The notes under the pieces were generated by a model. That model was not told where the DNA came from. It searched no databases and saw nothing but the letters and a program-made list of their open reading frames with translations. 64,000 nt of DNA. Origin: Leucothrix mucor DSM 2157 (GTDB lineage: Bacteria; Pseudomonadota; Gammaproteobacteria; Thiotrichales; Thiotrichaceae). A program made the translations under genes and the position numbers. The stretch lies in assembly GCF_000419525.1 (NCBI RefSeq), contig NZ_ATTE01000001.1, forward strand, positions 3,259,501 through 3,323,500. Direction: 5' to 3'. Every line of letters begins with the position of its first letter. Position 1 is the stretch's first letter. Shown here one piece after another: positions 44,475 to 54,161 of this stretch.

Positions 44475-45239
44475 TTAAGACATGACGTGATAGCCCGCAT
44501 CCACATAAGAAATATTGCCGGTTACATTTTTAGCGTAATCGCTCACCAAGCCAACCGCCATATTGCCCACATCTTCAATACTCACTAAACGACGTGAAGG
44601 CGCACGGTTACGAGCCTCATCAATCAGCTCATCAAAGTGATTAATACCAGAGGCGGCACGGGTATTTAATGGCCCTGGGGACAAGGCATTCACCCGAATA
44701 TTCTTTGAGCCAAGCTCAGAAGCCAAATAGCGTGTGGTCCCTTCCAGCGCGGACTTTACCGGCCCCATTAAGTTGTAATGGTCGACCACTTTTTCAGCGC
44801 CGTAATAACTCATGGTTAGCAGGCAGCCACCGTTTTTCATCAGCGGTTCGGCTAAGCGCGCCATTTCGATAAAGGAATACACCGAGACATTCATCGCCTG
44901 CAAAAAGCCTGCGCGAGAGCAATCGGTGATTCGCCCATGCAAATCTTCACGCGGTGCAAAGGCAATCGAGTGCAATACAAAGTCCAGCTCACCCCACTCC
45001 TCTTCAATGCGATTATAAACTGCGGCCAGATCGCCATCTTGCTCAACATCGCAAGGCAGAATAATCGGCGAATTCAAACCTTCAGCTAGCGGGCGCACAT
45101 AGGGCTCGGCTTTTTCATTCACATAGGTAATGGCTACCTCGGCACCCGCATCGTGAAATGCTTTAGCACAGCCGTAGGCAATCGAGTGTTGATTAGCAAC
45201 GCCAATTACTAACCCTTTCTTTCCTTCGAGCAAATTCAT
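44475..45239 (-). CDS. fabI: FabI-type enoyl-ACP reductase
   Basis: A 254-residue SDR-fold reductase. GVANQHSIAYG is the NADH-binding loop of FabI proteins, and MSYYGAEKVVDHYNLMGPVK holds the catalytic Tyr-x6-Lys with the second Tyr. FabI completes fatty-acid elongation by reducing enoyl-ACP and is the target of triclosan. ATG 45239 (MNLLEGKKG) fits the family start; an upstream ATG at 45272 adds eleven residues. The convergent partner is the MaoC-acyltransferase fusion, so this may be a second FabI with a special role. Confidence 0.92.
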   Translation of the reverse strand: MNLLEGKKGLVIGVANQHSIAYGCAKAFHDAGAEVAITYVNEKAEPYVRPLAEGLNSPIILPCDVEQDGDLAAVYNRIEEEWGELDFVLHSIAFAPREDLHGRITDCSRAGFLQAMNVSVYSFIEMARLAEPLMKNGGCLLTMSYYGAEKVVDHYNLMGPVKSALEGTTRYLASELGSKNIRVNALSPGPLNTRAASGINHFDELIDEARNRAPSRRLVSIEDVGNMAVGLVSDYAKNVTGNISYVDAGYHVMS

Positions 45240-45474
45240 TAGTCGTTTCTCGTGTGATGTTGAAGGTTTCAATGGTAGTAATTATATTGCACCGCACAAT
45301 TGATTTAAGTCAAATGTTGAAATCATTATATAAATTTCATATCACCCCCATTTTTTCATGAGAGCAACTAAACTTAGCGTTTAATCAACTGTCTTTATAG
45401 GTACAGAAAAACCCTAATCAAACCCCAATGGTCAATTTTAGGATTGCCATTATTGCTTACAGGAACGAATACAT

Positions 45475-46374
45475 ATGACTGCTATCTCCGACCGCCTTAA
45501 CCACTCCCGATTATTACTGACTGTCCCGGCTGCACTGATGGCTATGACGCTCAGTACCAGTGTCGCCCAAGCTCGATTGGTCAATATCGAAACAGGCCTG
45601 ATTTCCAGCGCAATCGAAGCCAATATCCGTTGCAATGTGATCGCCAACCAAAATGATGGTGATTGGAAAGGCCGCTGGTGGACCACGCCATCACAAGCCT
45701 CTTACTGCCAAATTGAAGTTGATGATGCACCGGTGTATAACGCGCCTCCAGTTGCAGTTGTTCCGCCTCCATCACACGGGCTCCGCACGCGTTCAATTGA
45801 TGTGGGAATTATCTGGAATTCAGACCAAGCCAATCAACGCTGTAGCGCACTCGCCAGAACTATGGGCGGAGAGTGGAACGGCCAGTGGACGACCTCAGAC
45901 GATGGCAAAACCTCTTATTGTCAGATTCAGGGTGGCAATCCCCGCTTAGCCAACGCTGGTGACGGGCGCCCCCGTAGCAGAACCACGATTCGCGAAATAA
46001 GCGCTGGCCCAATTCGTGGCGATCGTCAGGCAGCACGTCGCTGCGCTCGGGTTGCAGCCGATGTTAATGGCCGCTGGACGGGTGATTGGCGTCCAACCGG
46101 CTCCGGCGAAGCGGTGTGTAGTGTTGAAGTGCAAGGTCGCAATGGACCACCACCTCGCGCCACAGTAGAAGTGGATACGGTATATGTTGACCGTGTACCG
46201 GCAGGTGGCCGCCGTAATGTTCGCGAAGTGGCTGCTGGCCCAATCTGGGATCAGAATCAGGCAAGCACTAAGTGCCCTTATATCGCTTCCACGCAAAATG
46301 CGACATGGACCGGTAAATGGCGCAAGCTTGGCCCAGATCATCAGTCTGTTTGCGAAGTCCGTTTCCCGGGCTAA
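45475..46374 (+). CDS. secreted protein of four MVL-type lectin repeats
   Basis: A 299-residue secreted protein: signal peptide ending SVAQA, then four repeats of about 50 residues. Each has a G-x-I/L start, one Cys in an N-A/RRC-type helix, a W-x-G-x/R-W motif (WKGRW, WNGQW, WTGDW, WTGKW) and a closing C-x-I/V. This is the pattern of the mannan-binding MVL lectin domain first known from a cyanobacterium. Repeats 1 and 2 are separated from 3 and 4 by Pro-rich or Gly-rich linkers. Each repeat keeps two Cys, so one disulfide per domain is likely. It probably binds oligomannose-like glycans. Confidence 0.78.
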   Translation: MTAISDRLNHSRLLLTVPAALMAMTLSTSVAQARLVNIETGLISSAIEANIRCNVIANQNDGDWKGRWWTTPSQASYCQIEVDDAPVYNAPPVAVVPPPSHGLRTRSIDVGIIWNSDQANQRCSALARTMGGEWNGQWTTSDDGKTSYCQIQGGNPRLANAGDGRPRSRTTIREISAGPIRGDRQAARRCARVAADVNGRWTGDWRPTGSGEAVCSVEVQGRNGPPPRATVEVDTVYVDRVPAGGRRNVREVAAGPIWDQNQASTKCPYIASTQNATWTGKWRKLGPDHQSVCEVRFPG

Positions 46375-46496
46375 ATCAAACTGAGCTAGTCTATATTCGT
46401 TCTGACGTTAATGAGTTGGCTCAAGTACCTGATCTATTAGGGGCTAGTGCATGATTTCATTTGAGTCAGACGGGTTCAGCATTAGCTAGAGCGACC

Positions 46497-46537
46497 GACT
46501 GCGCAGTGTGTTGATAACGCTGCGCAGTCTCGTTTTT
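46497..46537 (+). terminator. Rho-independent terminator
   Basis: A 10-bp stem (GACTGCGCAG/CTGCGCAGTC), a 13-base loop and TCGTTTTT follow the lectin gene by about 120 bp and end its transcript. Confidence 0.85.
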
Positions 46538-46616
46538 AAGCAAGCCATCCCCCACCACAGCCACACAGAAAACCTGATTTCTGGCATTCGCACCAAAAGC
46601 GGATAGACTGTGAAAC

Positions 46617-47348
46617 ATGTATTCAACTCCCACTACTATTCTGATTGCAGGTGCCAATGGCGGCATCGGCCAAGCCCTGTTGACGCGTTTTCATCAGGAT
46701 TATCCACAGGCGACGATTCTTACACTGAGCCGGCATGCCATTGAGCCATTATCCGAACGTCATCAACACCTTGCCATTGACCTCACTCAGCAAGATGCAG
46801 CACAAAGCCTAGTGGATTACTGCAAAACAGCGCAAATAACGCCAGATTGGGTAGTGCAGTGCTGCGGTACCTTGCACGATGCTGATCACTTGCCAGAGAA
46901 ATCCTTGTCGCAAATGGACGCCAGCTGGCTGCATCAGTTATTGGATATTAATGTGCTGACACATGTGGCGGTCGGGCAAGCCATGGATCAGTTATTGCCG
47001 CGTAAACATCCCCTGCTCTGGGCCTCAATTTCTGCGCAAATTGGCAGTATTGAAGATAACCGTTTGGGTGGCTGGTACAGCTACCGCATGACCAAGGCAG
47101 CGCTGAATATGTGGGTCAAAACCTTGTCGGTCGAATGGCAACGTAAGCGCCCAAATAGTTGCGTGATTGCGCTACACCCCGGCACCACAGATACACCACT
47201 CACCCAGCCATTTCAGGGAAATATTCCCGAATCACAACTTAGTAGCAGTGAGAAAACAGCCCATAATTTACAGGCCGTTCTGGTGAATCGCAGCAATGAA
47301 GACACGGGCAAGTTTTACAATCATCTTGGTGAACAGTTGCCTTGGTAA
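46617..47348 (+). CDS. short-chain dehydrogenase/reductase
   Basis: A 243-residue SDR protein: ILIAGANGGIGQALL (cofactor loop), then the catalytic YSYRMTKAALNMWVK (Y-x3-K) and a Ser in SISAQIGS. It resembles C-factor/CsgA-like SDRs. NAD(P)-dependent oxidation or reduction of an unknown substrate is expected. It stands alone. Confidence 0.88.
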   Translation: MYSTPTTILIAGANGGIGQALLTRFHQDYPQATILTLSRHAIEPLSERHQHLAIDLTQQDAAQSLVDYCKTAQITPDWVVQCCGTLHDADHLPEKSLSQMDASWLHQLLDINVLTHVAVGQAMDQLLPRKHPLLWASISAQIGSIEDNRLGGWYSYRMTKAALNMWVKTLSVEWQRKRPNSCVIALHPGTTDTPLTQPFQGNIPESQLSSSEKTAHNLQAVLVNRSNEDTGKFYNHLGEQLPW

Positions 47349-47483
47349 TCGCTTGTGAGTAACAGCTTGGCGCAAAGGTTATCCCTCAATAAATCGGGCA
47401 GCCAGCACAACAAATATCATTTGCTGCCGTGCATTTAGGATAGCGCCCAGCTGTGTTAGATTGGGAGGCACTTACCAACGAGG

Positions 47484-48893
47484 ATGTGCCCCTTGTTTAA
47501 AACCCGTATTCTGCATCTGCTGGAACTCATCAGCACCAAGTTCTGGATTATTCCCCTACTCTGCTTATTCATTGCAGCGCTGGCCGCTTACGTCAATATC
47601 ACCATTGATAAGGCCTTTTTTCCCTATGATGAGTCGCTGTATTCATTTCTGTTTTACTTTAGCGATGCGCAGACTTTACGCACTATTTTAACCACTACCG
47701 CCGGCTCCTTGCTTGGGGTTGCAGGCGTGTCGTTCTCGGTCACTATCACCTCCTTAGTACTGGCTTCTCAACAGTTTGGGCCACGGCTACTGCGCAACTT
47801 TATGCGCGATACTTTCAATCAGGCCGTGATTGGCATATTCATCTCTACCTTCTTGTATTGCATGCTGATTTTGCAGTTCACCAGCAATATGGAAGAGTCA
47901 CAATTTACCCCAATTGTATCGATGATTACCGTGCTGGCCTTGGTGATGGTCGATCTGCTGTTATTGGTGCTGTATATCCACCATATCGCCAATTCGATTC
48001 AGGTCGATACCATTATCTCTGGGGTGTATGACGAGCTAAAAGAGCGGCTTGAGCGGCTATTCCCGAATAAGCAGGATGACACCAGCCATTTGCCAACCAT
48101 TGAAAATGAGCGTGAGGATTTAAATGAGCAGTTTGAAGCTTCTGGCAAAGCGATTTACGCGCATCACTCCGGCTACCTGCAGGCCGTTGATAGCACAGGT
48201 TTATTTAATCTTGCCAGCGAGCGAAATATTGCGCTCAAAGTACACTTTACAGCCGGTGACTATTTACTAAAAGGCAGTGAACTCGCCTGCTGTTTACAGC
48301 CCGATGATGCTTTTGATGAGGATGAAGAGTACTCATTAGAATGCCGTGTTAACGATCACTTTATCGTGGGTGATACCCGCACCGCTGAGCAGGATGCTAA
48401 ATATGCCATTCGCCAATTGGTTGAGGTGGCGCTGCGAGCATTATCCCCCGGCATTAATGATCCCTTTACCGCAACCACCTGTATTGATCGCTTGGGCAGT
48501 GCAATGGTGATGATTATCGACCGTCAGTTCCCCAATACACAGCACTTTGATGATGAAGCGCACTTGCGGCTGCAGCTAAAGTCCTACTCATTCGCCAGCT
48601 TACTAGGCACGGCATTTAATCAAATCCGCCAAAACTGCATTGGTCATGTTGAAGTGGTGATTAAGCTATTGGAGATTTTATCCAAGCTTGCCGAGCAGGC
48701 GAATAATGAAGCGCATAAAACGGCGATTCGTAAGCAGGCCGAAGCCGTGTTTACGGCCAGTGAAGCCAGCAGCATCATCCCGCAGGATTTGGCGGTGATT
48801 AAGCAGGAATATGAGAAAGTACGCAAAGCTTTAAAAAGAGATGGCGCCGACAAAGGGGAGGATCCGGCGCCATCAACTACCAGCGAGAAATGA
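47484..48893 (+). CDS. DUF2254 membrane protein
   Basis: A 469-residue inner-membrane protein with four hydrophobic segments in the first third (SVTITSLVLASQQFGPRLLRNF motif in part) and a large cytoplasmic part (YAIRQLVEVALRALSPGINDPFTA in part), the hallmarks of DUF2254. The role is unknown. The ATG at 47484 sits right on a GAGG; the in-frame TTG at 47493 would have ideal spacing from that GAGG and may be the true start. Confidence 0.88.
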   Translation: MCPLFKTRILHLLELISTKFWIIPLLCLFIAALAAYVNITIDKAFFPYDESLYSFLFYFSDAQTLRTILTTTAGSLLGVAGVSFSVTITSLVLASQQFGPRLLRNFMRDTFNQAVIGIFISTFLYCMLILQFTSNMEESQFTPIVSMITVLALVMVDLLLLVLYIHHIANSIQVDTIISGVYDELKERLERLFPNKQDDTSHLPTIENEREDLNEQFEASGKAIYAHHSGYLQAVDSTGLFNLASERNIALKVHFTAGDYLLKGSELACCLQPDDAFDEDEEYSLECRVNDHFIVGDTRTAEQDAKYAIRQLVEVALRALSPGINDPFTATTCIDRLGSAMVMIIDRQFPNTQHFDDEAHLRLQLKSYSFASLLGTAFNQIRQNCIGHVEVVIKLLEILSKLAEQANNEAHKTAIRKQAEAVFTASEASSIIPQDLAVIKQEYEKVRKALKRDGADKGEDPAPSTTSEK

Positions 48894-49023
48894 GTATAGA
48901 AGTCCAATGTGCAGCAAATATGGAGGAAAGATTACGTTTTGCTAAGGGGTTTCGATTTAGCCAAGTTTATGTGCATAATTCAGCTAACACAGTTGGACTA
49001 TCCTCTCTTTAAGGAATAATAAT

Positions 49024-49815
49024 TTGAATATCCGGATACTGAGTTACAACATTCACCGAGCCATTGGCTTTGATCGACGCTTTGCCCCTGAGCGCATTGC
49101 CACTATTTTACGCGAGCACGATGCTGACATTGTGATGCTGCAGGAAGTGGATGAGGGCGTACCTCGCTCGCAGGAAATGAATCTGGCCAAAGTATTGGCG
49201 GATGATGCGGGCTACGATCACTTCGCACTCGGTCATAATGTGAGCATGCGCAAAGGCCGTTATGGCAATGCTACACTGAGCCGCTTCCCGATTGTGCGCG
49301 AGCGCAATATTGATCTTACTGTTGGCCGTCGTAAGCGCCGCGGTTGCCAGCACACCACTATTGCCTTGCCAAACTCAGCAGCCAATGCTGAGATTGCAGC
49401 GGATGGCGAAGCCAATGAGCATCATTTAGAAGTGTTTAACCTGCACCTTGGCTTATCAGCACGTGAGCGCCAACAGCAGGCGACTATCCTTTCCCACTCG
49501 CATGAATTTTCTGATTTAGGTGAGGATACACCTTGCATTGTTGCGGGTGATTTTAATGACTGGCGCTCGCTGTTACGTAGTTTTTATACACAGGACTTTG
49601 GCTTTAACTGCGCCACCGATAGCATGAATCATTTAGGCCGAGTCAGAGCGCTGCGCACCTTTCCATCCTTTGCGCCACGCGGCGGGCTAGACCGCGTGTA
49701 TTATCGTGGACCATTGGAAATGAATGCGGTACAGCGCTGCGGCGTTAAGCTCTCGCGTATTGCCAGCGATCACCTCGCCGTCATTGTAGACTTTGAGGTG
49801 CCAACGCCAGGCTAA
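49024..49815 (+). CDS. endonuclease/exonuclease/phosphatase-family protein
   Basis: A 263-residue EEP-fold phosphohydrolase with a TTG start preceded by AAGGAAT. Motifs are LSYNIHRAIG, MLQEVDEG (catalytic Glu), FNLHLGLS, VAGDFNDW and ASDHLAVIV (His). Such enzymes cut nucleic acids or phosphoesters. No signal peptide. It lies about 130 bp after the DUF2254 gene. The length matches short family members. Confidence 0.88.
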   Translation: MNIRILSYNIHRAIGFDRRFAPERIATILREHDADIVMLQEVDEGVPRSQEMNLAKVLADDAGYDHFALGHNVSMRKGRYGNATLSRFPIVRERNIDLTVGRRKRRGCQHTTIALPNSAANAEIAADGEANEHHLEVFNLHLGLSARERQQQATILSHSHEFSDLGEDTPCIVAGDFNDWRSLLRSFYTQDFGFNCATDSMNHLGRVRALRTFPSFAPRGGLDRVYYRGPLEMNAVQRCGVKLSRIASDHLAVIVDFEVPTPG

Positions 49816-49965
49816 GCCGTTGCTAATTTAAGACGTTTATCTAGGCTAAACCACTGCCAATGTATGGCGCTGCCAAGCCAAGCTGATCTCATAACAACAA
49901 CCCATACCAGCCACCGATATCAACCACTTATACCGACGGCTTATATCAACCGCAGCCTATACAAC

Positions 49966-51213
49966 TTAGGCTGCGGCCAACTGGCGCTTAGCAAGCAAGT
50001 ACGCATAATACGCCATGGCTGCGGTGACAAAGATATACATTGCCCCACCGACAGCCAGCGTATCCATGGTCACACCCTGATCAATCCACCAACCCATTAG
50101 CACGGGGGACAAGGCACTCATAAATACCATCATGGCAGTCGCCAGTGATTTGATGGAGCCTAGGTGACGGTTACCGTATTTCTCTGAGAAAAATGGCGCG
50201 GAGATGGTGGAGTTCGCCCCCGAGGTAATGCCGGTAAAAATCATAAAGATCGCTGCAGCCAACATACTGGAAGAACTGGCTAACACCAGCAAACCAATTC
50301 CCATTGGCAAAATCGCAAAAGCGACCAAGACCACCGCACCAAAGTTATCCACCAACACGCCAGTGAATAAGCGCACCACCACCGACACCAACGCATAGAG
50401 CACATATAAACCGCCCCACGCCACCAGCGACCAGCCCTTCTCCTCAACCAAATGCACCTGATGAAACATAAAGCCGGTGAATAATAACGGCTGCGCCATC
50501 AAGCCGGGCATGGATAAATAAAACAGCGGATCACGAATCACTTCGGCACGCTTCCATTGCCTGCGACGGTATTTGGGGGATGGATCGTTATCATCTTCTG
50601 CCAAACTGGCCTCATACTGCTGATGCCGCCGCTCATGTCCGCGCAATAAGTAATGGACAGCAACGGGTAGCAGCACCATTAATATCACCGCAAACACCAC
50701 CCAGGATTGACGCCAGCTCAGCAAGAGCATCAACATAATCGCCAAAGACGGTAGCGCTGCTTCGGCGACTGAACTGCCCATGCTACTGAGCGCATTGGCC
50801 TTGCCTTTTTGATGATCAAGATATCGCACCATTGCCGTGGTACTGGTCATATACATAAGCCCCTGCCCAAACTGGCGCAGTAGCAATATCCCGATAAATA
50901 AGGCGACAACGCCTTGGCTGCTGGCCATTAGTAAGCAACCGATGGCTAAGCCTGTTACGACCGCATAGGCGAATTTGCGTAAATCCATGCGGTCGATCAG
51001 CGCCCCGCTCCACAACAGCACCGCCGCACTGACCAAAGTCGCTAGCGAGTAAATGCCACCAAACTCGCCATGACTCAAGCCCATTTCACTGCGAATCTCG
51101 CCGCTAAATAGAGCAATAAAATAGGTTTGTCCGGGGCTGGAAAAAAACATCAGCAGAAAACCAAACATCAATAGTCGCCATTCACGGCGAATGAGAGGAA
51201 TAAAAGACTTCAT
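49966..51213 (-). CDS. MFS transporter
   Basis: A 415-residue major-facilitator protein with about twelve membrane helices and a central charged loop. The NarK/oxalate-formate-like character is weak; no substrate is suggested. I chose ATG 51213 because membrane homology begins there; it lacks a clear ribosome site. An ATG at 51255 and a TTG at 51285 are in frame, and the last would share bases with the divergent srkA start. Confidence 0.82.
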   Translation of the reverse strand: MKSFIPLIRREWRLLMFGFLLMFFSSPGQTYFIALFSGEIRSEMGLSHGEFGGIYSLATLVSAAVLLWSGALIDRMDLRKFAYAVVTGLAIGCLLMASSQGVVALFIGILLLRQFGQGLMYMTSTTAMVRYLDHQKGKANALSSMGSSVAEAALPSLAIMLMLLLSWRQSWVVFAVILMVLLPVAVHYLLRGHERRHQQYEASLAEDDNDPSPKYRRRQWKRAEVIRDPLFYLSMPGLMAQPLLFTGFMFHQVHLVEEKGWSLVAWGGLYVLYALVSVVVRLFTGVLVDNFGAVVLVAFAILPMGIGLLVLASSSSMLAAAIFMIFTGITSGANSTISAPFFSEKYGNRHLGSIKSLATAMMVFMSALSPVLMGWWIDQGVTMDTLAVGGAMYIFVTAAMAYYAYLLAKRQLAAA

Positions 51214-51284
51214 GGGGAAGGTATACTTGTGAGATAAAGCCTGATCATTCACCATCACCGCCGGAACAACAAGGGTTAATTGCA

Positions 51285-52292
51285 ATGAACGTTTTACCGC
51301 CAGAGATCAAAGCCATCAATGCGTTTCAGAACTTGTCCCCCGATGAAATTCTGGATGCGGTTGAAAGTCAGGATTTACGTTGCGATGGCAGCTTATTGGC
51401 GCTGAATAGTTACGAAAACCGCGTGTATCAAATTGGTATTGAAGAAGGCCAGCCGATCATCGCCAAATTTTACCGCCCTGCCCGCTGGAATAATGAAGCG
51501 ATTCAGGAAGAGCATGACTTTACCCGCTCGCTGGTTGAAAGCGAGCTGCCCGTTGTCGCGCCACTGTATAACGCGCAAGGCGAAAGTATTCATCAGTACA
51601 ATGAGTTTCGTTTTTCACTGTACCCTCGCCAAGGTGGTCGTACGCCTGAATTAGATAACCCGGATCAACTGGAAGTGATTGGTCGCTTTATGGCACGCAT
51701 CCATTTACAGGGTGAGTTGGCTGAATTTAAGCACCGCCCCGAAATTGATGTTAGGAGCTACGGCGTTGAGCCTTCGCAATATTTGCTGAATGAGCAAAAG
51801 CTCCCACCCTCCATTGAACCGGCGTATCGGAGCTTAATTGGTGACTTGCTAGCGAAAATTGAGGACCACTTTCGGGCAGCCGGTAAAGTGCAATCCATCC
51901 GCATTCATGGCGACTGCCATCCAGGGAATATTTTATATCGGGATGAGATTCCGCACATTGTCGATTTTGATGACACGCGCATGGGGCCTGCGGTTCAGGA
52001 TTTGTGGATGTACTTGTCTGGCGACCGTCATTATCAGCAAGCGCGTTTGATGGATATTTTGATCGGCTACACGCAATTTCGGGACTTTAATCCGCGCGAG
52101 CTGCATTTGATTGAAGCGCTGCGGACTTTGCGAATGATTCATTACGCAGGTTGGCTGGCCAAGCGTGCGGAAGACCCTGCCTTTAAATTGGCATTCCCGT
52201 GGTTTTACACGGCGCGCTATTGGGATGATCATATTCTGGCATTGAAAGAGCAGTCGGCTGCTCTGGATGAACAGCCGCTGCAGTGGGATTAA
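51285..52292 (+). CDS. srkA: stress-response kinase A (SrkA/YihE)
   Basis: A 335-residue kinase-like protein close to E. coli SrkA (YihE): NSYENRVYQIGIEEG nucleotide region, HGDCHPGNILYRD catalytic loop and VDFDDTRMGPAVQDLWM metal motif. SrkA is a Ser/Thr kinase that protects against stress-induced death. It ends 4 bp from the convergent DUF2202 gene and is divergent from the MFS gene. Confidence 0.93.
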   Translation: MNVLPPEIKAINAFQNLSPDEILDAVESQDLRCDGSLLALNSYENRVYQIGIEEGQPIIAKFYRPARWNNEAIQEEHDFTRSLVESELPVVAPLYNAQGESIHQYNEFRFSLYPRQGGRTPELDNPDQLEVIGRFMARIHLQGELAEFKHRPEIDVRSYGVEPSQYLLNEQKLPPSIEPAYRSLIGDLLAKIEDHFRAAGKVQSIRIHGDCHPGNILYRDEIPHIVDFDDTRMGPAVQDLWMYLSGDRHYQQARLMDILIGYTQFRDFNPRELHLIEALRTLRMIHYAGWLAKRAEDPAFKLAFPWFYTARYWDDHILALKEQSAALDEQPLQWD

Positions 52293-52296
52293 GCGC

Positions 52297-53034
52297 TTAG
52301 GCTTCGTTCTGCCCGCAACCCATGCCTTTTCCGTAGCCTCGGCCATTGCCAGACCCCATGTGCTGGCCCATGCCACGGCCTTGGCCCATACGCATTCCTT
52401 TACCTTGGCCGCCATGGCCTTGTTGAGCACCGTGTCCACCGCCACGCTCTTGCTCTGAGCTCAGTATCGCCGCGACTTCGTCCGCAGGCATTAGTTGTGC
52501 CTGATAGTCAGTGCCAAGCTGGCGGTTGTACTGTCTGGCAAAGGCTCGCAAGTGATTACGAGAGCCTCGCATCAGATTTTCATATACGCCATCCAGATCG
52601 CTTTGATTGGATTCTGCAATGGCTTTTTGTAAGTCCATAATATCCAGCTCTTCAATCATGCCGCCGACTTTCAGCGCACCTTCCAATGACGCCAGACCTT
52701 GCGTAGTTAGCTCTTTATACATTCGCGCCAGCTCGGGATTTTTAAACTCGCCAACCGTAGTGCTTTGAACCACGGATGGAATCCCATACTGATCAAGCAT
52801 TCCTTTCAACGCATCCTGATGACGCTGCTCGGCACCGGCGATATTACTGAAGGCGCGGATATTCCACTTGTCGTATAGCGTCAGGTATACATCTTTAGCC
52901 AACTTCTCTTCTTCATGCATAAACTGGAGTGTTTTAGCTTCAGCCACGGTGATTTGAGACGCGGCCTGCGTTGTGACTGCCAAGCCTCCGGCCAGAGTTA
53001 ATGCGATCGCTGTGCTAATTAATACCTTATTCAT
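52297..53034 (-). CDS. secreted DUF2202 ferritin-like protein
   Basis: A 245-residue protein with a signal peptide (ending AVTTQA), a DUF2202 domain of ferritin-like helices (LQFMHEEEKLAKDVYLTLYDKW in part; AEQRHQDALKGML; NHLRAFARQY) holding conserved Glu/His metal-ligand candidates, and a Gly/Met/His/Gln-rich tail of about 45 residues. Function unknown; metal binding is plausible. Convergent with srkA. Confidence 0.88.
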   Translation of the reverse strand: MNKVLISTAIALTLAGGLAVTTQAASQITVAEAKTLQFMHEEEKLAKDVYLTLYDKWNIRAFSNIAGAEQRHQDALKGMLDQYGIPSVVQSTTVGEFKNPELARMYKELTTQGLASLEGALKVGGMIEELDIMDLQKAIAESNQSDLDGVYENLMRGSRNHLRAFARQYNRQLGTDYQAQLMPADEVAAILSSEQERGGGHGAQQGHGGQGKGMRMGQGRGMGQHMGSGNGRGYGKGMGCGQNEA

Positions 53035-53249
53035 GGTGTTACTCCGTTTGCGTAATTGATTTCACGCTTTCAGAGTACGACTGGCCGCTGGTTTAAACCT
53101 TGCGATTTATCAAAAAACAGCCTTATAACTATCTGTTTTACAAACTCTTTACACTCTTAAGTCAATGCTTACGCTCAAAGCTAACAGAGTGAAATTGGCC
53201 GCCTGATAGGGCTAAATTGGCCGCAAACTAATGCGGCCAACAGCCAAAC

Positions 53250-54161
53250 TCAAGCCCCTTCTACCGCTCGCTCACGATGGAAAATATATAAGCCCGAGGC
53301 CACCAAAATACCAGAGCCAATCCATGTATTGAGCGTTGGGATATCATTAAATAGCCACCAACCAATCAACGCAGCGCTGACCAATTCAATATACTGAAAC
53401 GGTGCCAGCATTGAGGCATCGGCATATTTAAAAGCCGTGGTAATAATCATATGACCGACAGCCGCAAGAAAACCAACCAGTACCAACTGACGCCATTGCC
53501 AAGCCTCCAACTCGGCCAGTGCAAACATGGGCAAATCAAACAGCTGCATAAACAATAAGACCGCACCCATAATCAGGCTACCGAATGCGCCGGAGTAAAA
53601 CTGCATCGTGAGCGCCGATACGCCACCACCATTCTCACCAACCCGCGCCAGCTTGCGCGTATACATTAGGTAAAAGGTGAAGCCCAGCGCCGTACACAGC
53701 GGCAATAATGCGCGAGGACCAAAGGCCTCTTGCCCCGGTTGGATAATGATCACCGCACCAAGCATACCGACACTCGCTGCTACCGTGCGACGCCAACCAG
53801 CCCTCTCACCCAGCATCCAAGGCGACAGTAGCGTGACCAACAAGGGCATTACAAAGAAAATCGCCAAGGCATCGGCAATGGGCATGACCTGAATCGCGGT
53901 AAAAAAGCACAACGTCGCAAACGCCAAACTGAAAGAACGCTTTAAATGCAGCTGCAGCTCAATGCCTTTAGGCAGGTACAAAGTGCTCCACACCAAGGGC
54001 AGTAAGAATAAGGTCTGAAAACCAAAACGACCCAACACAATCACACCGGAAGAAACGCCTTCTCCCAGCACCTTGGCTGCCGCATCCATAAGGGGCAAGA
54101 ACAGCGCCCCCAGCGTCATTAACTGAATGCCGCGCGTTTGATCGCTGCGTGTCTGGCTCAT
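53250..54161 (-). CDS. EamA/DMT-family transporter
   Basis: A 303-residue transporter with ten hydrophobic helices in two EamA repeats (SSGVIVLGRFGFQTLFLLP in part, near the start; APFQYIELVSAALIGWWLF in part, near the end). Such proteins export amino acids, nucleotides or metabolites. It starts directly after the stop of the nucleoid-associated gene (TAAATG), so the two are co-translated. Substrate unknown. Confidence 0.9.
   Translation of the reverse strand: MSQTRSDQTRGIQLMTLGALFLPLMDAAAKVLGEGVSSGVIVLGRFGFQTLFLLPLVWSTLYLPKGIELQLHLKRSFSLAFATLCFFTAIQVMPIADALAIFFVMPLLVTLLSPWMLGERAGWRRTVAASVGMLGAVIIIQPGQEAFGPRALLPLCTALGFTFYLMYTRKLARVGENGGGVSALTMQFYSGAFGSLIMGAVLLFMQLFDLPMFALAELEAWQWRQLVLVGFLAAVGHMIITTAFKYADASMLAPFQYIELVSAALIGWWLFNDIPTLNTWIGSGILVASGLYIFHRERAVEGA

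Noticed and set aside
53217-53240. Terminator formed by TTGGCCGC/GCGGCCAA between two genes of the same strand
   Set aside because: The stem is good but lacks a T run on either strand, so termination is not supported.
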